DNA from: Clostridiales bacterium
GTDB lineage: Bacteria > Bacillota > Clostridia > Oscillospirales > Oscillospiraceae
Direction of reading: 5' to 3'
NCBI GenBank assembly: GCA_019420945.1
Contig: JAHZGF010000013.1
Coordinates: 85,601 to 149,600, forward strand
Length of the DNA: 64,000 bases
Positions 8,112 through 16,546 of this stretch are shown here, in pieces. Position 1 is the first letter of the stretch. Each line of letters begins with the position of its first letter. The notes beneath the pieces were generated by a model. The model was not told the origin of the DNA. It made no database searches and was given only the letters and a program-made list of their open reading frames with translations. The position numbers were made by a program, and so were the translations under genes.

Positions 8112-8144
8112 AAGGCCAGGAAACCTTTTCGGTTTCCTGGCCTT
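8112..8144. terminator. Bidirectional hairpin between convergent genes
   Basis: A perfect 14-bp stem (8112-8125 with 8131-8144). The tract is better on the minus strand (TTGTTGTTTTGG), where it would end the UroD-thioredoxin operon. Confidence 0.75.
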
Positions 8145-8184
8145 AAAATGTTCCTTAAACGTATGCCTGGACACTCAGAGCGCC

Positions 8185-9555
8185 TCAGTGCATAGCCTCC
8201 TCAATGGCAGCCTCCAGCTCCTCCCGGGAGGGGATGATGGACTGGAACTTCAGCTGGCCGTTGATATACAGGGACGGCAGGTTAGGCACGCCCATCTTCT
8301 GGGTCCGAGCGATATCCTCTTTGATGGTGTACTTATACACCTTATAGTCAATGGCATCGCCGAACTTCTCCTTGGCCTCGTCGGCAGCGGCCACCATGTA
8401 GGTGCAGGCGGCGCAGGTAGCGGGGTCCAGGGTAAAGGCCTCCACCAAGGGGCGCTCCAGATGCTCATAGTCGGGCAGCTGTACATCCTTGGTGATATCC
8501 TCGGCCACATAGTCCTTGACCATCTCCCGCACCAGGTCAGTGTGCTGGACGGCCTCTACGCAGCCAATGGTGTTCTCGAAGGGGACGCCAAAGGGCATGT
8601 CGCAGCCCGGGGCCACCACCAGACCGGTCTTGTCCTCGATGCGGTCCAGCAGTTCCACCACCCACTTCATGTTGTCCTGCTGGGTGCCGTGGAGCATGGT
8701 AGTGGTCAGCGGAATGTTGCCGCCGATGGAGACCTGATAGCGGTCGCAGATGGCCTTGGCGGTGACCAGGTCCACGTTTTCATCCACAGAAATACTGTGG
8801 CAGCCGGTCTTGCACATGGCCTCAATGTTCCGGGTGGCGTCACCGCAGACAAAGAAGGAGGAGTAGGCTCCCAGCTCCTTGATATGGGCAAACAGGGCGG
8901 AGAAGGGCTCAGACATGAACTCCTCAAAGTGAGCGGTGGAGATCTGGGAGATCAGGGGGTCAACCACGGCGATAACATCCATGCCGGCCTCCACATAGTA
9001 CTCCGCCATCTTGAAGGCCACCTTGTTGCAGTAGTCCAGCAGATTGTGGACATACTCGTCATCATCAAACATGTCCATGAAAATGTCGCTGCCCCGCAGA
9101 TGGGAAGCCAGGGTAAAGGGGCCGGTGATCAGGCCGTACAGGGCGGTGGTATCCCCCACTGCCTCCTTGACCCGGCGCATGGCGGCGGTGATCAGCGGAA
9201 TACGGCCGTCATTGGGACCGGGAATGGTGCACTCGCAGGGAATCACCGGATCATCATCCTCGTCGCAGGCCAACGGGTGGGAGGCCACGGAAGGGGGACC
9301 GTTATCCGCCCAGAGCAGATCACAGCCCAAAATCTCCGCCTCTACCTGCAGGTCAAAGATGCAGCATTCGCCGTCGGGCTTGAACAGCCGGTTGACCTCC
9401 AGCAGGCATTCCACCATCTTGTCCTCATCCTGCAGGAACTCAGTGGCGGTATAATTCTTCAGCCGGGCGGAGTGGGCGCCGGAAAAGGGCACCCAAGCGG
9501 GACGCGGGGTAGGCTTATGCTCCAGCGTGGCAAACAGGATCTCTTTTGGGGTCAT
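8185..9555 (-). CDS. UroD-family corrinoid methyltransferase fused to a thioredoxin-like domain
   Basis: The 456 residues comprise a uroporphyrinogen-decarboxylase-like barrel (about 1-360) and a C-terminal thioredoxin-fold domain (about 370-456, encoded at 8185-8448). In corrinoid systems UroD-like proteins such as MtaA and MtbA are zinc-dependent methyltransferases. The usual His-X-Cys zinc motif reads FFVCGDAT here, so the His is replaced, while the later Cys in VAPGCDMPFG is kept. The thioredoxin part has a CAAC pair at 381-384 and a cis-Pro-like NLPSLYING. It lies next to a corrinoid protein and its activator, which argues against haem synthesis. AAGGAGG precedes the ATG. The substrate is unknown. 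Confidence 0.85.
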   Translation of the reverse strand: MTPKEILFATLEHKPTPRPAWVPFSGAHSARLKNYTATEFLQDEDKMVECLLEVNRLFKPDGECCIFDLQVEAEILGCDLLWADNGPPSVASHPLACDEDDDPVIPCECTIPGPNDGRIPLITAAMRRVKEAVGDTTALYGLITGPFTLASHLRGSDIFMDMFDDDEYVHNLLDYCNKVAFKMAEYYVEAGMDVIAVVDPLISQISTAHFEEFMSEPFSALFAHIKELGAYSSFFVCGDATRNIEAMCKTGCHSISVDENVDLVTAKAICDRYQVSIGGNIPLTTTMLHGTQQDNMKWVVELLDRIEDKTGLVVAPGCDMPFGVPFENTIGCVEAVQHTDLVREMVKDYVAEDITKDVQLPDYEHLERPLVEAFTLDPATCAACTYMVAAADEAKEKFGDAIDYKVYKYTIKEDIARTQKMGVPNLPSLYINGQLKFQSIIPSREELEAAIEEAMH

Positions 9556-9707
9556 AACAATGCCTCCTTCTCGAGTGTTCGGGGTGAAAAGTTATTTTAA
9601 TTATATGGGCAGAGCTATGGGAAGTATAGAAACTTTTTTTGATTTTTGGTATAAAAATGTCTTATCCCAACGCTCCATTTCACGCCCCCGTTTCCGCTGC
9701 CCTGGGA

Positions 9708-10070
9708 TCAAACCGGAATCTCCGCCAGGATATGGCTGATCCGCTGCTGATACTCCTGCAGCGTATTTCGCCAGGTTCCAAGACAGGCACGGCCCTGGTC
9801 GGTGATAGAATAGACACGCCGGGGTTTATTGGCGCTCTCCACATCCCATCGGGAGGTCACCAGGCCAGCACCCTCCATCCGTTTCAAGGTGCGGTACAGG
9901 CCCGCAGGATCCAGATGGTCTCCGGTCACCATACCGCTGGCCTCCAGCTCCGCCACCATCTGAAAGCCGTAGCGATCCCCCTTGGACAGGGAGACCAGCA
10001 GCGCCGGCTGCACAAACTTGTCCAGGAAATCGCCCCTGCAGGCGCATTTTACCTCTGTCTGCTCAGTCAT
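9708..10070 (-). CDS. PadR-family transcriptional regulator
   Basis: A 120-residue winged-helix regulator. The PadR core is visible: LVSLSKGDRYGFQMVAEL, LYRTLKRMEGAGLV, then RRVYSITDQG and a C-terminal helix for dimerisation. A short Cys-containing stretch (KCACRGDF) sits at the N-terminus and could sense metal or redox state, which is speculative. It lies between the CobW-like GTPase and the UroD-thioredoxin gene and probably controls this operon. Effector unknown. Confidence 0.9.
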   Translation of the reverse strand: MTEQTEVKCACRGDFLDKFVQPALLVSLSKGDRYGFQMVAELEASGMVTGDHLDPAGLYRTLKRMEGAGLVTSRWDVESANKPRRVYSITDQGRACLGTWRNTLQEYQQRISHILAEIPV

Positions 10071-10080
10071 ATGTGCCGCC

Positions 10081-10998
10081 TCACCCTTCCAGTTCTACGT
10101 TCGCCTTATCAAACCAAGAGGTGGCCTCCCGGATGCTGCGCTTGGCGGGCAGGCCGTTGCCAAAGAGCACTGTGAGGCGGTTGACCCCGTTGGTCTCCCC
10201 CTCATAGGGCTTGACCTCCACAATGGGACCCACGCAGTCCACCAGGAAGCATCCCTCCGGCAGCTGAACAAAACCTTTCACCCGATAAGTGTCATCAGCA
10301 AACATTTTCAGAAAGGAGGTCAGCGAGGACAAGTCAAACCCGGAGACTACCATGGTCAATTTCCGCAAAGTCAGATCTTTGGTATGGGGCTCCAGTGAGT
10401 CTGGCTGCTCCAGAGGCTCTTCCATCTCCTGAAGCCATTGGCGATCAAAGGCGCCGTACACCGTCTCATGGACCGGGCGACCAGGCTTCTGAGCTTTGAC
10501 AACGGCGGTAATCTCATCAATCTGCTGCCGGGTGGCCAGATCGGTCTTGTTGATGAGCACCAGATCGCTGATGGCCAGCTGCATCCGGCTCACCTTGGCG
10601 GTCTGATAGATCTTGTGGAAGCGCACCGCATCCACAATGCAGATGGCCCCGGCGTACTCCAGATCCCCATAAATGCTCTGGCGGAAAATGCCCCGGACCG
10701 CCGTGGGGTCTGCCAGTCCCGAGGCCTCCACAAAGATCAGCTCCGCCTGATTGCGCTTTAGAATCTCCAGCACCGCGTCCTGAAACTGTTCCGCCCGGCA
10801 GGAGCAGAAGATGGAGCCGTTGTCAATCTCCGTCATCTCCAGCGCAGTCTCCCGCAGCAGGGCGCCGTCTACACCGGTCTTTCCAAACTCGTTGATGATC
10901 AGGGCAATCCGTTTTTCCGGAAAGGCCTGGGTAAAGGCCCGAATAAAGGTGCTCTTCCCTGCCCCCAAAAAGCCAGTGATCAAATACAGTTTTGTCAT
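10081..10998 (-). CDS. CobW/G3E-family GTPase, putative metallochaperone
   Basis: A P-loop GTPase of the G3E family (305 residues). Walker A is GFLGAGKST at residues 7-15, and NKTD and FVEASGLADP follow. The family's metal-binding CxCC motif is represented by the variant IFCSCRAE. A CobW C-terminal domain occupies the last 90 residues or so. Family members insert or deliver zinc, cobalt or nickel. Here the gene is in an operon with DUF5714, PadR and a zinc-type UroD methyltransferase, so metal delivery to the methyltransferase or corrinoid system is plausible. The start at 10998 has AGGTG upstream; the longer frame to 11034 does not. Confidence 0.88.
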   Translation of the reverse strand: MTKLYLITGFLGAGKSTFIRAFTQAFPEKRIALIINEFGKTGVDGALLRETALEMTEIDNGSIFCSCRAEQFQDAVLEILKRNQAELIFVEASGLADPTAVRGIFRQSIYGDLEYAGAICIVDAVRFHKIYQTAKVSRMQLAISDLVLINKTDLATRQQIDEITAVVKAQKPGRPVHETVYGAFDRQWLQEMEEPLEQPDSLEPHTKDLTLRKLTMVVSGFDLSSLTSFLKMFADDTYRVKGFVQLPEGCFLVDCVGPIVEVKPYEGETNGVNRLTVLFGNGLPAKRSIREATSWFDKANVELEG

Positions 10999-11034
10999 AC
11001 TATCACCTGTTTCACTCGTGTTGCGAGGAGGCAT

Positions 11035-11628
11035 TCAAATGCTGTCCGCCGGGAAAAAGGGACAGGCTGCCCCCAGACACTCCCGGTTCTGATCATGGAA
11101 CCGGCAACGGTGGTCTCCCACTTCTCCCAGATCCAGTCCCAGCAGCTCCCGGATAGCCGGCAACACGCCCTGCAGAGACAACCAGGTCACCCGCTTACAG
11201 CACCGGGGCCCCTCCACGCTGGCGATGTGCTCCAAAGCCCGGGCAGTAATGAAATTGCTTTCTGCCCAGCCGGACTTTTTGGTGGGAGCACTGTTTTGCC
11301 ACACACTGGCGAAAATGCCCGCGCTGACGGCTGCCCCACAGCAGCCAAACTGCCCGCAGTACCCACCAGGCACCTGGGCCGCCCGCTCCTTGGCCTGGGT
11401 CATCTTGCGGCGATACTGGCTCTCTTCCATTCCGGTGCGCAGCGCGGCTGAAGTGAGCAGGGCAGCTGCCAGCAGGAAATGGTGGTAAGGGCTGTGCATG
11501 GGCAGCCCCGGCAGTTCCATCAACTGCTCCGCAATTTCCGGTGCGCTCTCCCTTCCTCCGGCCTGAAAAACGGCCAGACATGTTTGCTCCAACTGGGTTA
11601 GCTGGGCCTGATCCGGAAACATAGGCAT
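11035..11628 (-). CDS. DUF5714-type cysteine-rich protein
   Basis: A 197-residue protein with the DUF5714 core GGYCGQFGCCGAAVSAGIF near residue 88 and a second Cys cluster, RCCKRVTW, followed by a C-terminal CRFHDQNRECLGAACPF. The Cys pattern suggests metal or Fe-S binding. No biochemical function is established to my knowledge. The family often sits beside corrinoid and methyltransferase genes, as here. AGGAGG lies 7 bases before the ATG. It is the first gene of the DUF5714-CobW-PadR-UroD run. Confidence 0.82.
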   Translation of the reverse strand: MPMFPDQAQLTQLEQTCLAVFQAGGRESAPEIAEQLMELPGLPMHSPYHHFLLAAALLTSAALRTGMEESQYRRKMTQAKERAAQVPGGYCGQFGCCGAAVSAGIFASVWQNSAPTKKSGWAESNFITARALEHIASVEGPRCCKRVTWLSLQGVLPAIRELLGLDLGEVGDHRCRFHDQNRECLGAACPFFPADSI

Positions 11629-11803
11629 TTTCTTGTCCTCCTATATATAATATGTATATATCCTTTATTAGACGTGCTCCAGTATTGGACCTGAAACTTC
11701 TTCACGCTCTCTATTGTACCGGTTCTGTTCGGCATTGTATGAGACATCTTTTCGTTTTTTGGTAATCTTTTGTGCAATTAGCTTTTTCTGCAGAAACAAA
11801 ACA

Positions 11804-11842
11804 GCCGCACCGTGGGACCTATCATATGGCCCACGGTGCGGC
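11804..11842 (-). terminator. Terminator of the PocR/AraC gene
   Basis: A 13-bp stem (11804-11816 with 11830-11842), followed on the minus strand by TGTTTTGTTT. It lies 19 bases past the regulator's stop codon. The remaining bases to 11628 hold only the ribosome binding site of the DUF5714 gene and no clear promoter. Confidence 0.8.
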
Positions 11843-11860
11843 ATAAAATCGGATTGAATT

Positions 11861-13165
11861 TTAATCCATTCCTTTTCCCTTTTCCCCGTGCTCTTTGGCA
11901 AAATTCAGCCGGCGTTCCCGCTTCCGATATCGGTCCGGGGTAACTCCCACAAATTTTTTAAACACTTTGCAGAAATAGCTCTGATCCTCAAAGGCCACAG
12001 TGGAGCAAATCTCGGAGATGGACGCAGAACTGCTCAGCAGCAGACTCTTGCTCTTCTCAATCCGGAGCTGATTGAGATAATTCCGGAAGGTGGTACCGGT
12101 CTCCAGCTTGAACACCTTGGAGAAATAGGAGGGGGAATATCCGATGAATTCCGCCACCTTTTCCAGCGTCAGCGGCTTCATATAATTCCTCTGGATGTAT
12201 CGCATGGCATCATCCACTAAATTCCGATGCTTGGTGTCTGGCGGGGTGTGAATCATGTTCATAAAATGCCGCATCACCGACTGGAGCCACTGGGTGGTAT
12301 CCTCTTGTCGCCGCAGCATCCGGGCCTGTTCTCCAAATCGGGTGTTCATCTCCAACACCTGCTCCGCATCTGCGCCGCTGTAAATGGCGGCTCGGGACAT
12401 AAGCACCACCAGCTCCATGATGCGGGCGTAAATTTCCGAAAGCTCACTATACGAGTAAAACAGCACTGACAGAATCTCATTGAGCAGACGCTCTCCCTCT
12501 GTCTGATTACACTTGGCCACCATGGAGAGCAACTCCTGCTCCTGCCTGACGGGGTAACCCTGGGGGGCATTGCTGCGTTTCAGTTGCTGGATATAATCAT
12601 TGATCATACCCTGATGCTGGTTTTTGCTGCGCAGAATCAACAACTCCTGCACGCTGTCACTGACATAGACCGCATCGGCAAACAGCTGCTGGGAAAGATA
12701 GTTCATCTCCTTGGGTGCCACCTGGGGCATCAGTTCCACTGAACGGCGAAACTGCTCCCTTCCCTCCGGATCCGCATCCAGCATCTCCGTCTCTTCCTCC
12801 AGATAATCATCCACATCCATGATCAGTACCGGCCCGCAGACAAAGGCTCCGGCCTGGACGCCGCCAATGAGGATGGGAGAAGAGTAGTATACCATGTGCA
12901 TGGGGCAAAAATAGATATACCTGCCGCCAAACTGCTCCGCATTCTTCATGCCATGCAGATGAATCTGCTCACATTGATGGGCACACCCCGCGGCCTTTGT
13001 CACATTACGGCAGGCCTCACAGCAGCTTTTTTGCGCGCCCTGCTGATAAAGCAGCGTGCCATCCGAGGAGTAAAGCCGGCTTTGAACTCCGCTGAAGCAA
13101 AAATATGAGTCCAGGATTTCCCGGGCCAGCGCCAGATCAAACCGGACTTCAGCCTCTTTCTTCAC
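11861..13165 (-). CDS. PocR-domain AraC-family transcriptional activator
   Basis: The N-terminal half is a PocR ligand-binding domain with a Cys cluster (SCCEACRNV, GCAHQCEQIH) and YIYFCPMHMVYY. PocR domains sense small molecules such as 1,2-propanediol in the Salmonella cob/pdu regulon. The C-terminal 100 residues are a double AraC HTH with LEKVAEFIGYSPSYFSKVFK and VAFEDQSYFCKVFKKFVGVT. The start is given as the GTG at 13165 because AAGGGAGG lies 9 bases before it; an ATG at 13186 lies upstream of that site. It likely switches on the corrinoid island in response to the methyl donor; that role is inferred. Confidence 0.88.
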   Translation of the reverse strand: MKKEAEVRFDLALAREILDSYFCFSGVQSRLYSSDGTLLYQQGAQKSCCEACRNVTKAAGCAHQCEQIHLHGMKNAEQFGGRYIYFCPMHMVYYSSPILIGGVQAGAFVCGPVLIMDVDDYLEEETEMLDADPEGREQFRRSVELMPQVAPKEMNYLSQQLFADAVYVSDSVQELLILRSKNQHQGMINDYIQQLKRSNAPQGYPVRQEQELLSMVAKCNQTEGERLLNEILSVLFYSYSELSEIYARIMELVVLMSRAAIYSGADAEQVLEMNTRFGEQARMLRRQEDTTQWLQSVMRHFMNMIHTPPDTKHRNLVDDAMRYIQRNYMKPLTLEKVAEFIGYSPSYFSKVFKLETGTTFRNYLNQLRIEKSKSLLLSSSASISEICSTVAFEDQSYFCKVFKKFVGVTPDRYRKRERRLNFAKEHGEKGKGMD

Positions 13166-13210
13166 ACAATTTTGCCTCCCTTGCATCGACCAAATCTTTC
13201 TCTTTCTTGA

Positions 13211-13238
13211 ATTGTGACATATTATTTCTAAAAGTCAA
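13211..13238 (-). promoter_or_regulatory. Promoter of the PocR/AraC gene
   Basis: Minus strand TTGACT (13233-13238), 16-base spacer, CACAAT (13211-13216), about 45 bases upstream of the GTG start. Confidence 0.55.
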
Positions 13239-13270
13239 TATTTTTTCTATTTTTGTTTTGTCTAAAACAA

Positions 13271-13301
13271 AAAAAGGATGTGCCCGAGGCACATCCTTTT
13301 T
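13271..13301 (-). terminator. Terminator of the corrinoid protein/activator operon
   Basis: A stem GGATGTGCC/GGCACATCC (13276-13284 with 13288-13296) flanked by A and T runs. On the minus strand it is followed by seven T. Confidence 0.85.
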
Positions 13302-13324
13302 CATTATATCAGCGATATCAAAGA

Positions 13325-13957
13325 TTAAGCCAGCAGCTCCACAGCACGCACTGCAGCAGAAGCAGCATCGGGGGTGTAGGCATCTGCGCCGATCAGCTCG
13401 CAGTATTCCTGGGTCACAGGAGCGCCGCCCACCATGATCTTGACCTTGTCACGGATGCCGGCATTTTCCACGGCCTTGACTACTTCACCCATCACAGGCA
13501 TGGTGGTGGTCAGCAGCGCGGAGCAGGCGATAATGCCGCAGTCATTCTCAATGGCAGCCTGGACAAACTGTTCCGGAGCCACATCCACGCCCAGATCGAT
13601 GACCTCAATGCCCTTGCCCTCCATCATCAGACGGACCAGGTTCTTGCCGATGTCGTGCAGGTCACCCTGAACGGTGCCGATCACAACCTTGCCCACATTG
13701 GAGGCATCGCCGTCAGCCAGATAGGGCTTCAGCAGGGCCACGCCAGCATTCATGGCCCGGGCCGCCACCAGCACTTCAGGGACAAACACTTCGTTGTTGC
13801 GGAAACGGACGCCAACTTCATCCATTGCCGCCAACAGGCCCTCATTCAGGATCTGCTGGGCAGTAAAGCCCTCTTCCAGTGCCTGGGGAACCAGCTTTTT
13901 GACCATTTTGGCCTTGCCCTTTTGCATGTTCTCATAGATTTCAGTCAGCGTACTCAT
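13325..13957 (-). CDS. Cognate corrinoid protein of a methyltransferase system
   Basis: A small B12-binding protein (210 residues) that shuttles a methyl group on cobalamin between methyltransferases. A four-helix cap domain (about 1-90) precedes a Rossmann-like B12 domain with the His-on motif GDLHDIGKNLV and then SALLTTTMPVMG and MVGGAPVTQ. MtaC, MtbC and MttC share this layout. The ATG at 13957 has GAGGAGG upstream; the frame to 14005 overlaps the activator gene and has no site. It is in an operon downstream of the ASKHA activator. Confidence 0.95.
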   Translation of the reverse strand: MSTLTEIYENMQKGKAKMVKKLVPQALEEGFTAQQILNEGLLAAMDEVGVRFRNNEVFVPEVLVAARAMNAGVALLKPYLADGDASNVGKVVIGTVQGDLHDIGKNLVRLMMEGKGIEVIDLGVDVAPEQFVQAAIENDCGIIACSALLTTTMPVMGEVVKAVENAGIRDKVKIMVGGAPVTQEYCELIGADAYTPDAASAAVRAVELLA

Positions 13958-13997
13958 GGTGTTTCCTCCTCTTTCTAATTCAAATCTATTGCTCTCT

Positions 13998-15527
13998 TTA
14001 CTCATCGCAGGGGAACATCATGGCCTCCATATAGGCGCCATTGAATTCCTCTCTGCCGGACAATTCGATATAGTTCATCTGACGGTGCAGCCTCTGAAGT
14101 TCCGCTCGGACTTTGCCGGAGAGCAACGCCATGCAGGCGCCCTCCGCCGCCGTGTTGCCCGCCGCTTTGGTCACCGGCAGCAGCTCCTGGGGGATCATAC
14201 CGATCCGGGCTGCGCTGGATGGACGGATATAGCTGCCGAAACCGCCGGCCAGGTAGAGGGTTCCTATCTCATCATAACCTACGCCATAGGCGTTGATCAA
14301 TACCTGTTCTCCGGCTGCAATGGCGCCTTTGCCCAGCTGGACTTTTCTCACATCGCCCTGAGTCACCCAGACCTGTTCCGTCAACCGGAAGGCCGCTTCC
14401 CCGTTTTCATCTTCAAACAGCCAGGGCAGTGCCTCATCCGGAATATCGTCATCTTCCTCCGGATCCAAAATCCGCCCTGTTTCATCCAGTGCCCCCAGAT
14501 CCAGCATCACTGCAATGGCATCGATGAGGCCGGAGCCGCAGATGCCGACAGCTTCAACATTGCCTAAAACGGAACAGACTACCTGTCCATCCCGGCATTC
14601 CACAGCGTGGATGGCGCCGGGCTTTGCGGTCATACCGAAGCGGATCTGAGCCCCTTCAAAGGCAGGGCCCGCCGCAGTAGAGCAGCACAGCAGCTTTTCA
14701 CCGCAGCCCAACACCATCTCGCCGTTGGTCCCAACGTCGATGAGCAGTACCGGCTTTTGCCGATTTTGAATGTCCACTGCCACCAAGTCTGATGTAATGT
14801 CGCCCCCCACATAGCCGGACACTGCGGGAGCAATGTAAACCGGGCCATCAAAGGGCAAATGCAAGGTTTGGGCTGAAACCTCAGCACCGAAGTAGGACTG
14901 GGGCTGGAAAGGCGCCCTTCCGATGCCGGAAGGATCCAGCTCCGTCAACAGATGGCACATGGTGGTATTGGCCGCTACCGCCATAGCCCTCACCTGTTCC
15001 GGCCGAATTTCGGCCTTTCGGCACAGGTCGAGGATCATGTCCGAGAGCTGACTGGTAATCAAATCAGACAACTCTTTCAAATGCCCCTCTTCTGCCGCCC
15101 GGATCCGGGAGATCACATCGGCGCCATAGACCTGCTGGCGGTTGCCCTCTCCGGCGGTGGCCAGCCGAAGTCCCCGCTTCAGATCCAGCAGGTGACAGAC
15201 CACCGTGGTGGTGCCGATGTCGCAGGCGATTCCATAGCCCTCCAACCCCTCATCCGGGGTTATCTGAGCGGAAGCACCTTGAAGCATCACATGCTGCTCC
15301 TGCTGTTGGGGTACGATCACCGTCATACCGTCCTCCGCCAGGGTCTGGCAGGCCAATACCCTGCGACCGTCTCCCAGCTCAACGGTGCATTTGCCGCATT
15401 TTCCCTCCCCACCGCAGGGAGCGGAAAAGGAAACACCTTTTTGCTCTCTCAGCAAATCCAGCAGCGTACAGCCTGGCCGCGGTGAAACCTCCATCAAATC
15501 CTGTCCAATTTGAATTCTGATACTCAT
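13998..15527 (-). CDS. Reductive activator of corrinoid proteins ([2Fe-2S] ferredoxin plus ASKHA domain)
   Basis: Restores Co(II) corrinoid to active Co(I) using ATP. The 509 residues start with a plant-type [2Fe-2S] domain: Cys 38, 44, 47 and 60 in SAPCGGEGKCGKC and VLACQT. A linker and an ASKHA ATPase region with ACDIGTTTVVCHLLD and LIDVGTNGEMVLG (DUF4445) follow. This is the RACE architecture of O-demethylase operons rather than archaeal RamA, which has C-terminal [4Fe-4S] clusters. AAGGAGC precedes the ATG. It is the first gene of the operon with the corrinoid protein. Confidence 0.93.
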   Translation of the reverse strand: MSIRIQIGQDLMEVSPRPGCTLLDLLREQKGVSFSAPCGGEGKCGKCTVELGDGRRVLACQTLAEDGMTVIVPQQQEQHVMLQGASAQITPDEGLEGYGIACDIGTTTVVCHLLDLKRGLRLATAGEGNRQQVYGADVISRIRAAEEGHLKELSDLITSQLSDMILDLCRKAEIRPEQVRAMAVAANTTMCHLLTELDPSGIGRAPFQPQSYFGAEVSAQTLHLPFDGPVYIAPAVSGYVGGDITSDLVAVDIQNRQKPVLLIDVGTNGEMVLGCGEKLLCCSTAAGPAFEGAQIRFGMTAKPGAIHAVECRDGQVVCSVLGNVEAVGICGSGLIDAIAVMLDLGALDETGRILDPEEDDDIPDEALPWLFEDENGEAAFRLTEQVWVTQGDVRKVQLGKGAIAAGEQVLINAYGVGYDEIGTLYLAGGFGSYIRPSSAARIGMIPQELLPVTKAAGNTAAEGACMALLSGKVRAELQRLHRQMNYIELSGREEFNGAYMEAMMFPCDE

Positions 15528-15842
15528 AAACGCTCCTTCTCGGGTGCGCTGAAGCGACAGATTGACTATGATTTGTCTGCATTATAACAGCACAGCCTTC
15601 CGGTATGTTGGTAATTTTTAATCTTTTTTATAAAAATTATGCCATTTTTATAAAACACTCAAACGAGTCAGTCGCCAGCCTATTGGATATTGCCAAAGAG
15701 CACCGCATTGGAAGATATTTTTATAAAACAATTGATCGGCGCTTGACAGCACCGCCCTCCCCGTGATAATACTAAAAAAAGACTCCCTTTTGTCTCCGTA
15801 ACACGGGGAACAAATCCACGCGGCGAAAAGTGAGGTACTCAC
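15528..15842. other. Divergent regulatory region of the corrinoid island
   Basis: 315 bases without a gene, between the activator (minus) and the DUF2284 gene (plus). It holds a minus-strand TATAAT near 15582-15587 without a good -35 element, a plus-strand promoter at 15743-15770, and three exact copies of the AT-rich near-palindrome TTTTTATAAAA at 15625-15635, 15645-15655 and 15718-15728. The weak -35 fits an activator-dependent promoter, possibly for the PocR/AraC protein. The repeats may be operators; this is inference. Confidence 0.55.
15743..15770 (+). promoter_or_regulatory. Promoter of the DUF2284 gene
   Basis: TTGACA (15743-15748), 16-base spacer, GATAAT (15765-15770). Confidence 0.65.
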
Positions 15843-16379
15843 ATGACAACGGAAGCTGTAATCAATCTGGCAAAGTCCATTGGGTTTTCCCATGCTGGCA
15901 AGGTAAATATTGCAGAGCTAAAATTCCTTCCGGAAGTGCGGGATATGTGTGCCAGCAACCGCTGTCAATCCTACGGCAAAAGTTGGGTATGCCCTCCTGC
16001 GTGCGGCTCCTTGGAGGAGATCACGCAAAAGGCCCAGCAGTATCACCGGGGTGTTTTGGTCCAGACCACCGCACAGATGGAGGACGACTTTGACCTGGAA
16101 ACTATGATGGAGGCAGAGCAGCTTCAAAAAGAGCATTTTTATGCTCTGGTTGATGCTTTGCGGGAGGAATTCCCACAACTGCTTCCCATGTCCTGCGGCA
16201 CATGCACGCTTTGTAAAAACTGCTCTTATCCTGACGCCCCCTGCCGTTTTCCCAACAAAGCATTTACCTCCATGGAGGCCTATGGACTCATGGTCAGCGA
16301 TGTCTGTAAGCAGTCGGGTCTGGGCTATTATTACGGCCCTCAGACGATTACTTACACCAGCTGCATTCTTCTGGATTGA
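15843..16379 (+). CDS. DUF2284 putative metal-binding protein
   Basis: A 178-residue cytoplasmic protein with a DUF2284 Cys pattern: RDMCASNRCQSYGKSWVCPP at about residues 34-53, then SCGTCTLCKNCSYPDAPCRF near 120-139. The clusters suggest Fe-S or other metal binding. DUF2284 genes often accompany corrinoid methyltransferases, but no activity is established to my knowledge. The start is an ATG with GTGAGG upstream. It is followed after 167 bases by the second UroD-family gene on the same strand. Confidence 0.85.
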   Translation: MTTEAVINLAKSIGFSHAGKVNIAELKFLPEVRDMCASNRCQSYGKSWVCPPACGSLEEITQKAQQYHRGVLVQTTAQMEDDFDLETMMEAEQLQKEHFYALVDALREEFPQLLPMSCGTCTLCKNCSYPDAPCRFPNKAFTSMEAYGLMVSDVCKQSGLGYYYGPQTITYTSCILLD

Positions 16380-16546
16380 TTTTTAATTCTCAAAATTTGG
16401 AAAATTTTAAATTCGCTATACGAGCAAAAAAGCCATGTTTTTATCACAGAAAATACAGCAAATTTAGGAAAAATATGAGACTTCTGTGTTAACTGTTGAC
16501 ACACTAGTTCATAGATATAGGGAAGAAAAAGGAAGGAGACATTAAC

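Noticed and set aside
11668..11901. 77-residue minus-strand frame between DUF5714 and the PocR/AraC gene
   Set aside because: It spans the terminator hairpin, lacks a ribosome binding site and has no recognisable composition.
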